Assembly (NCBI RefSeq): GCF_024809975.1
Contig: NZ_JANUDY010000002.1
Location: 620,001 to 684,000 of the forward strand
Length of the DNA stretch: 64,000 nt
Direction: 5' to 3'
Origin: Comamonas sp. BIGb0152
GTDB lineage: Bacteria > Pseudomonadota > Gammaproteobacteria > Burkholderiales > Burkholderiaceae_C
How positions within the stretch are numbered: the first letter of the stretch is position 1; every line of letters starts with the position of its first letter. The notes beneath the pieces are model-generated. The model had not been told where the DNA came from, did no database searches, and saw only the letters and a list, made by a program, of their open reading frames with translations. Below, piece after piece: positions 48,941-57,685 of this stretch. Both the position numbers and the translations under genes were made by a program.

Positions 48941-49807
48941 TCAGTACCGGTAGTCCGCCGCCAGGATGCGGCCGGCCTCATCATAAAAGCGCTCATCGCG
49001 CACCGCACGAGCCAGCGGCACATAGCCCGAGGCGCGGCCGGGGTGCCAGACCTTGAGGCCTTCCAACTCCAGCAAGGGGCGAATCAGCGGGTCGTCCCAG
49101 GACATGGCCAGCAAAATCTCGGTAAAGCGCGCCGCATCGGCGGGCCTGATGCTCGGGCCGGCAGTCATATTGCAGTGGTCAAAAGGCTGCGAGGTATCGA
49201 GCACGCGTGTGGCACCCGCGGGCAAGGTCCCTTCGGCGGCAAAGCCCAGGTAATTCTTGGCGACCATCCAGGAAGCGGCAATCTCGCCGGCCACCATGGC
49301 CTTGGCCGCCAGGCGCTCACCGCCAATATGGTCGCCATGCTTGCCACCCAGCACATCAAAGCGGCGCGCCTGAAAGTCCTTACCCGCCAGCATGCCGTGT
49401 TGGCGCAGGTGGTCCAGCGGAATCAAGGTGGCCTGGGGCGAATCAATGGCGCCAAAACCCAGGGTCTGGCCGCGCAGGTCGGCCAAGGTCTGCGCCGGGC
49501 TGTCTGCTCGCACCACCAGCAGCGACTGCACATCCATGTCGGTGTCGCGCATCGCGATCGAGCGCACCTGCTGGCCAGCGGCCCGGGCCATCAACTCGGC
49601 GCGCACAAAGGCCAGCGGCGAGTTCCAGGCCAGCTGCACCGTGCCCTCCATCAGCGCCTCGGTCAGCGATTCGTAGTTGGAATACAGCACATAGTCAAAG
49701 TACAAGCCCTGCTCGATGAAGTGGGCCTTGAAGCCCTCCCAGATGGTGATGACCTTGGGCGCATAGGCCACGGCGCCCATTTTGAGGGTGGTGTAAGAAG
49801 CGGTCAT
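48941..49807 (-). CDS. PhnD-like substrate-binding protein lacking a signal peptide
   Basis: 288 aa from the ATG at 49807. Type-2 periplasmic-binding fold of the phosphate/phosphonate group: TLKMGAVAYAPKVITIWEGF start, YSNYESLTEALMEGTVQLAWNSPLAFV, DSPAQTLADLRGQTLGFGAIDSPQAT (in pieces) and MTAGPSIRPADAARF. Neither this start nor the longer frame has a signal peptide, and no permease or ATPase gene is present. It may bind a small ligand in the cytosol for its neighbours, the acyl-CoA-dehydrogenase-like and ferritin-like proteins (38 and 5 bp away). Confidence 0.78.
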   Translation of the reverse strand: MTASYTTLKMGAVAYAPKVITIWEGFKAHFIEQGLYFDYVLYSNYESLTEALMEGTVQLAWNSPLAFVRAELMARAAGQQVRSIAMRDTDMDVQSLLVVRADSPAQTLADLRGQTLGFGAIDSPQATLIPLDHLRQHGMLAGKDFQARRFDVLGGKHGDHIGGERLAAKAMVAGEIAASWMVAKNYLGFAAEGTLPAGATRVLDTSQPFDHCNMTAGPSIRPADAARFTEILLAMSWDDPLIRPLLELEGLKVWHPGRASGYVPLARAVRDERFYDEAGRILAADYRY

Positions 49808-49844
49808 GGATGCGTATATCTCCGGTTGGTGGAACACGAAAGGA

Positions 49845-50957
49845 TCAGGCTGCGGCCTCGCACAGCGCCTTGCCCAGCAGGTCATAGATCACATCGGTAG
49901 TGGGCGCCATCACCGAAGCCGCGCGGGCATCGCGGAACAGCCGCTCAATGCCCAAATCCTTGCGGAAGGCCGCGCCGCCGCAGACGCGCATGGCGGTATC
50001 GCTCACCTCCAGCGCCGCCTCGGCCGCAGCGGCCTTGCATTGCAGGAGCCGGGTTTTGGCATCAGGCCGGCCCGCCAGCACGGCCTGCACAGCGTCATCG
50101 CGCAGCAAGCGCGCCTGGTCGGCCTTGAGCTGGGCCTTGGCCAGGTAGGCGCGGATGGTAGGCAGGTCGGCCAGGCCGCTGCCGTTTTCGGCAAAGCGGG
50201 TGTTGGCCACATGCTGCACCGCGCGGCGCATCACGCCTTGCATCAGGCCCACCGAGGTGGTCGCAATCAAGGTGGGGAAATACGGCATCAGGTAGCGGGC
50301 CTTGACGTCTTCGCCCTGGCCATCCTCGCCTAAGCGGCAGGCCAGCGGCACGGCCACATCCTGGGCGATGATCGGTGACGAGGCATTGCCGCGCAGCCCC
50401 ATGCCATCAAAGCGCGACGGAATCTGCAGGCCCGGCAGACGGCTGTCGACCAGCCACAGCGTATTGCCCTCGCCCCTGCTCGCCCGGGAGATCCAGACAT
50501 AGGAATCGGCTTCGCCGGCCGAGGTGATCATGCTTTTGTGGGCATTGAGCAGCACCGTGTCCTGGCCTTGTGCAGCGGCCGTCCCCGTGGGCGCCCAGAT
50601 ATGGCTGCGCGAGCCGGTCTCAGAGACCGCCAAGGTGGTGATATGGCGGCCCTGCGCGATGGCGCGCCGGGTGTCTTCTTCGGCAAAAGGCTCGATCAGC
50701 GCCACGCCGCAGTAGTGCATGGTCAGCACCATGGCCGTGCAAGGGCAATCCTGGGCAATGCGCTCGACCACTTGTACGGCTTCGGGCAGGCCGGCGCCCA
50801 TGCCACCCACTTCGGGGGCGCTGATCAGGCCCAGCAGCCCCTGGCTGCCCAAGACCTGCAGCGCCTGGCGTGGGTAGACCGCCTGGCTATCGGTATGCGC
50901 GGCCCCCGGCGCGATAAGCTCGCGCACGATCGGCTCCAACGACGAAAGGATGTCCAT
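49845..50957 (-). CDS. Acyl-CoA-dehydrogenase-fold flavoprotein, catalytic Glu apparently missing
   Basis: 370 aa. Three-domain ACAD fold: N-terminal helices, the flavin-adenine stretch TLAVSETGSRSHI and ITSAGEADSYVWISRASRG, and a C-terminal helical domain ending RVCGGAAFRKDLGIERLFRDARAASVMAPTTDVIYDLLGKAL (in pieces). Where acyl-CoA dehydrogenases read YEGT, with the catalytic glutamate, this reads MAPT (around residue 351). That fits flavin monooxygenases or other non-dehydrogenase members. First gene of the operon with the PhnD-like and ferritin-like genes. Substrate unknown. Confidence 0.82.
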   Translation of the reverse strand: MDILSSLEPIVRELIAPGAAHTDSQAVYPRQALQVLGSQGLLGLISAPEVGGMGAGLPEAVQVVERIAQDCPCTAMVLTMHYCGVALIEPFAEEDTRRAIAQGRHITTLAVSETGSRSHIWAPTGTAAAQGQDTVLLNAHKSMITSAGEADSYVWISRASRGEGNTLWLVDSRLPGLQIPSRFDGMGLRGNASSPIIAQDVAVPLACRLGEDGQGEDVKARYLMPYFPTLIATTSVGLMQGVMRRAVQHVANTRFAENGSGLADLPTIRAYLAKAQLKADQARLLRDDAVQAVLAGRPDAKTRLLQCKAAAAEAALEVSDTAMRVCGGAAFRKDLGIERLFRDARAASVMAPTTDVIYDLLGKALCEAAA

Positions 50958-51273
50958 GCTGCTCCAGATGCTGGCGCAAAGGCAGGCCCATACCGGAAGC
51001 CATGGGGCAAAAAGGCCGCCAGACGCAAGCGGCGCCCGAGCCTCTACCCCGTGTTTCCTGTCGTATACAGACCTGCAATCACGACAGACTTCACATTGAA
51101 AAAGGCATTATAGGCAGCGACTTTGCTGCCGCTTAGCCGGCAGTGCACACGGCGATTTCCCAGCGTTTTGCCAATGCAGACTGGAAAAATCTACAATAGC
51201 CCCTTTTTTGACGCGGCCGAGCGCCCCTTGCGGGACAAGCGCCACCCTGCCGCTTGTGCTGAGCGGCACCTCC
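50958..51273. other. Divergent intergenic region before trmB
   Basis: 316 bp with no gene. It must contain promoters for the ACAD-like operon (minus) and for trmB. A good sigma-70 promoter for trmB is at 51168-51197; I find no further clear structure. Confidence 0.6.
51168..51197 (+). promoter_or_regulatory. Sigma-70 promoter for trmB
   Basis: TTGCCA (51168-51173), 18-bp spacer, TACAAT (51192-51197), about 75 bp before the trmB start. Confidence 0.65.
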
Positions 51274-52053
51274 ATGACCATGCAATCTTCTTCGACGCCT
51301 GCTGCCGGCCCCGTGCCCGAGCCCATCATCACCAACGCACGCGATGCCAGCAGCGCCCCTGGCCATGCGCCTGCGGATGTGGCCCATCCCAAGACCATCC
51401 GCTCCTATGTGCGCCGTGCAGGCCGCACCACCACCGGCCAGGCCAAAGCCTTTGAAACCCTGGGCACCCGCTATGTGCTGCCCTACACCGGCGAGGCCTT
51501 CGATGCCGAGGCCGCCTTTGGCCGCCAGGCCCAGGTGATTTTGGAGATCGGCTTTGGCATGGGCGAGGCGACGGCGCACATTGCGCGCGTTCGCCCGGAC
51601 GACAACTTTCTGTGCTGCGAAGTGCATGAGCCCGGCGTGGGCGCACTGCTCAAACGCATTGGCGAGCAGGACATCACCAATATCCGCATCTTCCAGCATG
51701 ACGCCGTGGAAGTGCTGGAGAACATGCTGCAGCCAGGCTCGCTCGATGGCATCCATGTGTTCTTCCCCGATCCCTGGCACAAGAAAAAGCACAACAAGCG
51801 CCGCCTGATCCAGACGCCGTTTGTGGCTCAGCTCGTGGCCCACTTGAAGCCCGGTGGCTACATCCATTGCGCGACCGACTGGCAACCCTATGCCGAGCAG
51901 ATGCTCGAGGTGCTCTCGGCCAACCCCGACCTGAAGAACACCGCCGAGGGCTATGCCCCGCAGCCCGAGTACCGCCCGCTGACCAAGTTCGAAAACCGGG
52001 GCCTGCGCCTGGGCCATGGTGTCTGGGATCTGGTGTTCACCCGCGCCCAGTAA
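51274..52053 (+). CDS. trmB: tRNA (guanine(46)-N7)-methyltransferase
   Basis: 259 aa from the ATG at 51274; a second ATG is at 51280 and a TTG-started longer frame looks unlikely. SAM-binding [15 protein letters not shown], the family's [12 protein letters not shown] and [15 protein letters not shown] catalytic stretch, C-terminal [17 protein letters not shown]. The first 45 residues are Ser/Pro/Ala-rich, longer than usual. Ended by a good terminator. Confidence 0.95.
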   Translation: MTMQSSSTPAAGPVPEPIITNARDASSAPGHAPADVAHPKTIRSYVRRAGRTTTGQAKAFETLGTRYVLPYTGEAFDAEAAFGRQAQVILEIGFGMGEATAHIARVRPDDNFLCCEVHEPGVGALLKRIGEQDITNIRIFQHDAVEVLENMLQPGSLDGIHVFFPDPWHKKKHNKRRLIQTPFVAQLVAHLKPGGYIHCATDWQPYAEQMLEVLSANPDLKNTAEGYAPQPEYRPLTKFENRGLRLGHGVWDLVFTRAQ

Positions 52054-52084
52054 GCGATACGGGACTGCGTTCCCGCATACCCCC

Positions 52085-52110
52085 AAAAAGGCTGCCTCGG
52101 CAGCCTTTTG
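52085..52110 (+). terminator. Terminator after trmB
   Basis: AAAAGGCTGC (52086-52095), loop CTCG, GCAGCCTTTT (52100-52109), a 10-bp stem with a T-ending 3' arm. Confidence 0.85.
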
Positions 52111-52173
52111 TGCACTTCGGTAGCGCTGCCGCGTCTGGGCGCAGCCTGCTGGCTGCGTAACAGTGGCTTTGTT

Positions 52174-52191
52174 TATCAAAATTGATAGCAG
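52174..52191. repeat. Short dispersed AT/ATAGC-type element, copy 3
   Basis: TATCAAAATTGATAGCAG; the first 14 bases are the palindrome TATCAAAATTGATA. It is similar to copies at 20651, 29414 and 55945. Confidence 0.4.
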
Positions 52192-52389
52192 TACGGGATG
52201 CCTGCAGCGCCCGATGCGGTAGGATGGCCGCTGGCATCAGCGTGCTGCTGCCAATGGCATAGACCGCCCCCTGCCCCACGGTTGTGGGTATAAACCTTGC
52301 GCCCTGCTCTGGTGCGACAGCCCCTGGCGGGATGCAAGGCTTGTGATGCAGCGGCCCGGGCTGGCATGCCATCACACCGGAAAACTGCA

Positions 52390-53364
52390 ATGACCGTCTC
52401 TCGCTTTCACATCACCCCTCTGAACCACAGCGACTCCGCCGAGCAACCTGCCGCGCTGCGCAGCTACGGCTGGGCATCGGCCGTGCCAGGCCCGTCTTTG
52501 CTGATCTTTGGCGCCGTGCACGGCAATGAGCAAAGTGGCACCCATGCGATCAAGCGCTGGATCGCGCGTTTTGAATCGGGCCAGGTGCGCCTCAAGCGCG
52601 GCCGCCTCACCATGGTGCCCGTGGCCAACCCCAAGGCCTTTATCAAGAACGAGCGCGAAGGCGACCGCAACCTCAACCGCAACTTTGTGCCCCAAGCGCA
52701 GCCGCAGAACTTTGAGGACCACATGGTCAATGCGCTCACGCCTTTGCTGGAGAGCCATGACGCCCTGCTCGATCTGCACTCCTACAGCGGCGATGGCCAG
52801 CCCTTTGCGATGACCGGCCCGCTCAACAACAGCGGCAGCCTGGAGCCCTTTGCCCGCCAGCAAGAGGAAGAGGCTTTTGCCAAGGCCGTGGGTCTGCCGG
52901 TGATTGTGCAAGGCTGGCTGGAGGTGTATGAGCAGGCGGTGCAAGCCAGCGGCGGCGCCATTCGCCCCGAGCACGGCATTGGCACCAATGAGTTCATGCG
53001 CAGCCGGGGCGGCTATGCGATCACCGTGGAGTCGGGCTCGCACGAAGAGCCCCAAGCCATCGAGATCGCCGACCGCTGCATCGCCGGGGTGCTGAACCTG
53101 CTGGACATGGCCGATGTGACCGTCGAGCCCGTGGCCCAGTACACCACCCACCACATGCGCCAGGTGTTCATGCGCCAAAGCGCGGACGACCAGATGCACA
53201 AGGACTGGCAGAACTTTGACCCCTTCACCAAGGGTGACCTGCTCGCCACCCGCGCCGATGGCAGCCAAATTCTGGCCCCGTTTGATGGCTGCGTGATCTT
53301 TCCCCAGGCCGATGCCGCCGTGAACCGCGAGTGGTTCTACCTGGCCCAGACGGACCACAGCTGA
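52390..53364 (+). CDS. Succinylglutamate desuccinylase/aspartoacylase family metallo-deacylase
   Basis: 324 aa from the ATG at 52390. M14-type zinc amidohydrolase with H44 and E47 in GAVHGNEQSG, the NLNRNF substrate loop (95-100), and H130 in LLDLHSYSG as third ligand. The C-terminus ends in a small beta domain that closes the site (GDLLATRADGSQILAPFDGC). It probably releases an acyl or amino acid from an N-acyl compound; not enough context to choose between aspartoacylase and AstE-like roles. Monocistronic. Confidence 0.85.
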   Translation: MTVSRFHITPLNHSDSAEQPAALRSYGWASAVPGPSLLIFGAVHGNEQSGTHAIKRWIARFESGQVRLKRGRLTMVPVANPKAFIKNEREGDRNLNRNFVPQAQPQNFEDHMVNALTPLLESHDALLDLHSYSGDGQPFAMTGPLNNSGSLEPFARQQEEEAFAKAVGLPVIVQGWLEVYEQAVQASGGAIRPEHGIGTNEFMRSRGGYAITVESGSHEEPQAIEIADRCIAGVLNLLDMADVTVEPVAQYTTHHMRQVFMRQSADDQMHKDWQNFDPFTKGDLLATRADGSQILAPFDGCVIFPQADAAVNREWFYLAQTDHS

Positions 53365-53395
53365 TCACCGAAGCCCGGCTGGCCTTTGAATCAGG

Positions 53396-54187
53396 TCAGC
53401 CCGCCGTGACGATGCTGACGCCGCCGTCCACCGCCAGGCACTGGCCGGTGATGTGTTTGCCCGCATCGCTGGCCAGCAACACCGCCGCGCCCTTCAAATC
53501 GTCATCACCGCCCAGGCGCCCCAGCGGCACGCCAGCGGTCATGCTGTCCTCGCCAATCTGGTCGATCAGGCCATTGGCCATCTTGGTGCGGAAAAATCCC
53601 GGTGCGATGGCATTGACGCGGATGCCGTAGGGCCCCCACTCGGCCGCCAGCGCGCGGGTGAAGTTGATGACCGCCCCCTTGCTGGTGTTGTAGGCAATGG
53701 TCTTCATGCCCACGGGGTTGCCGCCCAGCCCGGCAATCGATGCCAGGTTGATGATGGCGCCCTGCCTGCGTGCAATCATGCAGCGCTTGGCCAGCTGCTG
53801 CGACAGCAGAAAATAGCCGCGCACATTCAGGTTCATCACCTTGTCCCAGGCAGCGGCCGGGTGGTCTTCGGCCGGCGCGCCCCAGCTGGCACCAGCATTG
53901 TTGACCAGGATATCGACATCGCCCACGCGCTCCAGCACCTCGATCGCCAGGCGCTCGATCTCGCTGTCCACCGCGCAGTCGGCCGCAATCCAGCGCGCAT
54001 CAATGCCTGCGCCGCTCAGCTCCGCCACTGCGGCCTCCAGCTCGCTGGCCTTGCGGCTGCTGACCACCACCTTGGCACCGGCCTCGCCCAAGGCATGGGC
54101 CAGCTGCAGCCCCAGCCCGCGCGAGCCGCCCGTCACCAACGCTGTTTTGCCCGTCAAATCCAGAAGTTGCCCAATCTTGCGCGCCAT
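53396..54187 (-). CDS. SDR family oxidoreductase, coupled to an acyl-CoA ligase gene
   Basis: 263 aa from the ATG at 54187, preceded by a perfect AAGGAGG. NAD(P)-binding TGGSRGLG near 19-26, NNAG, ASIAG and catalytic Tyr/Lys in YNTSKGAV, then the C-terminal SIVTAG. Classical short-chain dehydrogenase. It lies 44 bp after an acyl-CoA synthetase gene on the same strand, so it probably reduces or oxidises a hydroxy/keto-acyl substrate activated by that ligase. Exact substrate unknown. Confidence 0.88.
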   Translation of the reverse strand: MARKIGQLLDLTGKTALVTGGSRGLGLQLAHALGEAGAKVVVSSRKASELEAAVAELSGAGIDARWIAADCAVDSEIERLAIEVLERVGDVDILVNNAGASWGAPAEDHPAAAWDKVMNLNVRGYFLLSQQLAKRCMIARRQGAIINLASIAGLGGNPVGMKTIAYNTSKGAVINFTRALAAEWGPYGIRVNAIAPGFFRTKMANGLIDQIGEDSMTAGVPLGRLGGDDDLKGAAVLLASDAGKHITGQCLAVDGGVSIVTAG

Positions 54188-54231
54188 GCGATGGCCTCCT
54201 TGTATGCGTGAAGAGTCGTCCAGGTGGACGC

Positions 54232-55872
54232 TCAGGTCGGCAGCACATAGTCCTTGAACTGCTCGCGCAGCCGGGTCTTGAGCATCTTGCCCGTAGCGCC
54301 CAGGGGGATGGCGTCCACAAAGAGGACGGCATCGGGAATCTGCCACTTGGCCATCTTGCCCTGGTAGAAGGCCAGCAGGTCCTCCTCGCTCACCGCTGCG
54401 TCCTTCTTGAGCGCGACAAACACCACCGGCCGCTCATCCCACTTGGGGTGGGCCATGCCCACGCAGGCGGCCATGGCGACGGCGGGGTGTGCCATCGCAA
54501 TATTCTCGATATCGATGGAGCTGATCCATTCACCGCCCGACTTGATCACATCCTTGCTGCGGTCGGTGATCTGCATAAAGCCATCGGCATCGATGGTCGC
54601 CACATCGCCGGTGGGGAACCAGTCTCGGCCTTGTGCGTCAGTGACCAGCGGCGAAGGGCCCTCGTTGCGGAAGTAGTCCGCCACCACCCAAGGGCCGCGC
54701 ACCAGCAGGTCGCCATAGGTCTTGCCATCCCAGGGCTGGTCCTGCCCATCGTCCCCGATGATCTTCATATCCACGCCATAAATCACCCGGCCCTGCTTGG
54801 CCAGCAGTTGGGCTTGCGCCTCTGCGGGCAATGCCAGGTGCTTGTGTTTGAGGGTGCACACGGTGCCCAGTGGGCTGAGCTCCGTCATGCCCCAGGCGTG
54901 CAGCACCGTCACGCCATAGTCTTGCTGGAAGGTCTTGATCATCGCTGGCGGGCAGGCCGAGCCACCGATGATGGTGCGCTGCAGGCTGCTAAAGCGCAGG
55001 CTCTGGCTTTGCACATGGCCCAGCAGCATTTGCCAGACCGTGGGCACCCCGGCCGCAAACGTCACCTTCTCCGCCTCCATCAGCGCGTAGACCGAGGGGC
55101 CATCGAGCGCCGGGCCGGGAAACACCAGCTTGGCGCCATTGAGCGGCCCGGAAAACGGCAGGCCCCAGGCGTTGACGTGGAACATCGGCACCACCGGCAA
55201 CACCACATCGCGCGACGAAATATCCATCACATCGGGCAGCGACGCGCCATAGGCATGCAAGGTGGTGCTGCGGTGCGAATACAGCACCGCCTTGGGATTG
55301 CCCGTGGTGCCGCTGGTGTAGCACATGCCGCAGGCGGTGTTTTCGTCAAACTCGGGCCACTGGTAAGCGCCATCGGCTTGGGAAATCCAGGCCTCATAGG
55401 CGACCAGGCCGGGGATGCCGGTATCGGCGGGCAGTTTGTCGGCATCACACAGCGCCACCCATTGGCGCACCGTGGGGCAGCGCGCGTGGATGGCCTGCAC
55501 GATGGGCAAAAAGCAACTGTCAAAGCACAGCACCTCGTCTTCGGCGTGGTTGACGATCCAGACCACCTGGTCCGGGTGCAGCCTGGGGTTCAAGGTATGA
55601 ATGACCCGGCCCGAGCCGCCCACGCCGTAGTACAGCTCCATATGGCGGTAGCCATTCCAGGCCAGGCTCGCCACGCGCGCGCCGGCTGCCAGGTCCATGC
55701 CGTCCAGGGTCTGTGCCAGCTGGCGGGAACGCTGCGCAAACTCCCCATAGGTATAGCGGTGGATATCACCTTCCACACGGCGCGAGACGATTTCGGTATC
55801 GCGGTGGTAACGCTCTGCAAACTCCAGCAGGTTGGAAGTCAGCAGTTGCTGCTTTTGCATCAGGCCTAGCAT
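54232..55872 (-). CDS. Medium/long-chain acyl-CoA synthetase (AMP-forming)
   Basis: 546 aa from the ATG at 55872, with AAGGAG upstream. ANL superfamily: [17 protein letters not shown] (P-loop, about 185-200), [37 protein letters not shown], and the catalytic lysine region GATGKMLKT near the end. It activates a carboxylic acid to its CoA ester. It lies upstream of an SDR gene in the same operon. Chain length not decided, but similarity is to the Comamonadaceae long-chain type. Confidence 0.92.
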   Translation of the reverse strand: MLGLMQKQQLLTSNLLEFAERYHRDTEIVSRRVEGDIHRYTYGEFAQRSRQLAQTLDGMDLAAGARVASLAWNGYRHMELYYGVGGSGRVIHTLNPRLHPDQVVWIVNHAEDEVLCFDSCFLPIVQAIHARCPTVRQWVALCDADKLPADTGIPGLVAYEAWISQADGAYQWPEFDENTACGMCYTSGTTGNPKAVLYSHRSTTLHAYGASLPDVMDISSRDVVLPVVPMFHVNAWGLPFSGPLNGAKLVFPGPALDGPSVYALMEAEKVTFAAGVPTVWQMLLGHVQSQSLRFSSLQRTIIGGSACPPAMIKTFQQDYGVTVLHAWGMTELSPLGTVCTLKHKHLALPAEAQAQLLAKQGRVIYGVDMKIIGDDGQDQPWDGKTYGDLLVRGPWVVADYFRNEGPSPLVTDAQGRDWFPTGDVATIDADGFMQITDRSKDVIKSGGEWISSIDIENIAMAHPAVAMAACVGMAHPKWDERPVVFVALKKDAAVSEEDLLAFYQGKMAKWQIPDAVLFVDAIPLGATGKMLKTRLREQFKDYVLPT

Positions 55873-55944
55873 TGGGTCTCCTTGGGAAATGGGCCGTGGC
55901 GGCGCGCAGGCCATGCTGCGCACCCCGCCGCCGGCATGCATCTG

Positions 55945-55962
55945 TTTTTATAGCGCTTGTGC
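55945..55962. repeat. Short dispersed AT/ATAGC-type element, copy 4
   Basis: TTTTTATAGCGCTTGTGC in the divergent gap before the acyl-CoA ligase gene. Closely similar to the TTTTTATAGC at 20653. Confidence 0.4.
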
Positions 55963-56128
55963 GCGGCAAAGGGCATCGTAGCAACCCGCACTGCGCCTGG
56001 GTCACATGCGCAAATGCCTGCCGCTTATAACGACACATACAGTACAGGCTGGCGGTCGCAACGCGCAGTGCGCCCTGTCACCTAGGCTGCAGGACTTAGA
56101 ATCGGGCGCTGCTCTTAGAACCGCTTCC

Positions 56129-56830
56129 ATGCTGATCCCCGAATACATCGACGCGCACCTGCTGGTGCTGAACAAGCCATCGGGCCTGTTGTGCGTGCCT
56201 GGCCGGGGAGAAGACAAGCAGGACTGCTTGAGCGCCCGGGCCCAGCAGCAATGGCCCGATGCCCTGGTGGTGCACCGGCTGGACCAGCCCACCTCCGGCC
56301 TGGTGGTGATGGCGCGCAACCCGGCCGTGCAACGCGCGCTGGGCGATGCCTTTGCCGCGCGTGCGGTGCGCAAGCGCTATGCGGCCGTCGTCTGCGGCAG
56401 CCCGGCTGCACAGCCTCTGGCGCCTGGCCATGCGCTGCATGCGGCAATGCCGCAGGACCACCAAGCCTGGAGCCTGGTAGACCTGCCGCTGAACGCCGAC
56501 TGGGAGCGCCGCCCCTTGCAGCGTGTGGACTGGGAGCGCGGCAAGCCCAGCCAGACCTGGTGGCGTGCGGTAAGCGCTGAAGAAGCGGCGAGCCTGCCAG
56601 CCATCCCCGCCGGCAGCACCCGCCTGTGGCTGGAGCCGCTGACCGGCCGCACCCACCAACTGCGCCTGCACATGCAGGCCATCGGCCATGCGATGCTGGG
56701 TGATGGCCTGTACGCCAGCGCGGCGGTGCAAGCCATGGCGCCGCGCCTGCTGCTGCAGGCGCAGCAGCTCGGCTTTGCACACCCGGTGACGGGTGCACGG
56801 CTGGACTGCCGGCTGGCAGCAGACTTCTAA
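56129..56830 (+). CDS. RluA-family pseudouridine synthase
   Basis: 233 aa from the ATG at 56129. Catalytic aspartate D52 in HRLDQPTSGLVV, the start LVLNKPSGLLCVPG, and LEPLTGRTHQLRLHMQAIGHA near the C-terminus. No S4 domain, so closer to RluA/TruC than to RluC/RluD. It should isomerise uridine in rRNA or tRNA, target unknown. A short hairpin GGCCGT/ACGGCC follows. Confidence 0.92.
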   Translation: MLIPEYIDAHLLVLNKPSGLLCVPGRGEDKQDCLSARAQQQWPDALVVHRLDQPTSGLVVMARNPAVQRALGDAFAARAVRKRYAAVVCGSPAAQPLAPGHALHAAMPQDHQAWSLVDLPLNADWERRPLQRVDWERGKPSQTWWRAVSAEEAASLPAIPAGSTRLWLEPLTGRTHQLRLHMQAIGHAMLGDGLYASAAVQAMAPRLLLQAQQLGFAHPVTGARLDCRLAADF

Positions 56831-56857
56831 AGGCCGTCCTGGAACGGCCGGGTTGCC

Positions 56858-57562
56858 TTATACGTGGCGCATCAGGCCGCCATCGACCCGGATGTTCTGC
56901 CCCGTGATGTACGCCGCACCTTCGGAGGCCAAAAAGGCGACCGTTGCCCCAATCTCTTCTGCCTTGCCGTAGCGCTGCAGCGGCACCGCCGCCTGGCGCT
57001 CGTCCTTCTTGGGCAAGCTGTCGATCCAGCCGGGCAGCACATTGTTCATGCGGATATTGTGCTTGCCGTATTCGTCACAGAAGATCTTGGTAAAAGCCGC
57101 CAAGCCCGAGCGCGCCATGGCCGAGGTGGGGAACAGCGCCGCCGGCTCAAACGCCCAGGCCGACGAGATATTGATGATGGCACCGCCGCCCTGCTGCTGC
57201 ATGATCGGCGCCACCAGGCGCGTCGCGCGCACCACGTTCAAGAAGTACACCTCCAGGCCCTTGATCCAGTCCTCATCGCTGATGGACAGCAGATCGCCCT
57301 TGGGGCCATGGCCGGCGCCATTGACCAGCACATCGATGCGGCCAAAGCGTGCCATCACCGCATCCACCAGCTTTTGCATGTCGGCCACATTCTGGTTGGA
57401 ACCCGTCACCCCCACGCCGCCCAGCTCCTGGGCCAATGCCTCGCCTTTGCCCGAGGACGACAAAATCCCCAGCGCATAACCGGCCTGGTGCAGCTGGCGG
57501 GCTGCCGCTGCGCCCATGCCGGATCCGCCGGCGATGACGATGGCTACTTTGGATTGGTTCAT
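56858..57562 (-). CDS. Atypical SDR-family protein lacking the YxxxK pair
   Basis: 234 aa. Rossmann start VAIVIAGGSGMGAAAARQL, NGAG and IINISSAWAF are as in short-chain dehydrogenases, but where the catalytic Tyr-x3-Lys normally stands the sequence is FPTSAMARSGLAAFTK: Tyr becomes Ser and Lys becomes Arg on my alignment. C-terminal ITGQNIRVDGGLMRHV is normal. It may bind a nucleotide without classical chemistry, or use another residue. Divergent to the next SDR gene. Confidence 0.8.
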   Translation of the reverse strand: MNQSKVAIVIAGGSGMGAAAARQLHQAGYALGILSSSGKGEALAQELGGVGVTGSNQNVADMQKLVDAVMARFGRIDVLVNGAGHGPKGDLLSISDEDWIKGLEVYFLNVVRATRLVAPIMQQQGGGAIINISSAWAFEPAALFPTSAMARSGLAAFTKIFCDEYGKHNIRMNNVLPGWIDSLPKKDERQAAVPLQRYGKAEEIGATVAFLASEGAAYITGQNIRVDGGLMRHV

Positions 57563-57685
57563 ACTGCGCTTCCTTTGTCTCTATGGTTCCAAAGCTACCC
57601 ATCCTAACCAAGCCGCCGCGCCAATGCAGGCATCCGGGAAAAACGCCGTAACGCGCAGCCCCTTCTGCCGTTACGATAGTCAGTT

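Larger units (their letters stand above)
52054..52389. other. Intergenic region between trmB and the aspartoacylase-family gene
   Basis: 336 bp. It holds the trmB terminator, a CGCAGCC-TGCT-GGCTGCG hairpin (52140-52157) without a T tract and a dispersed TATCAAAATTGATAGC element (52174-52189). No gene; a promoter for the downstream gene must lie here. Confidence 0.6.
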
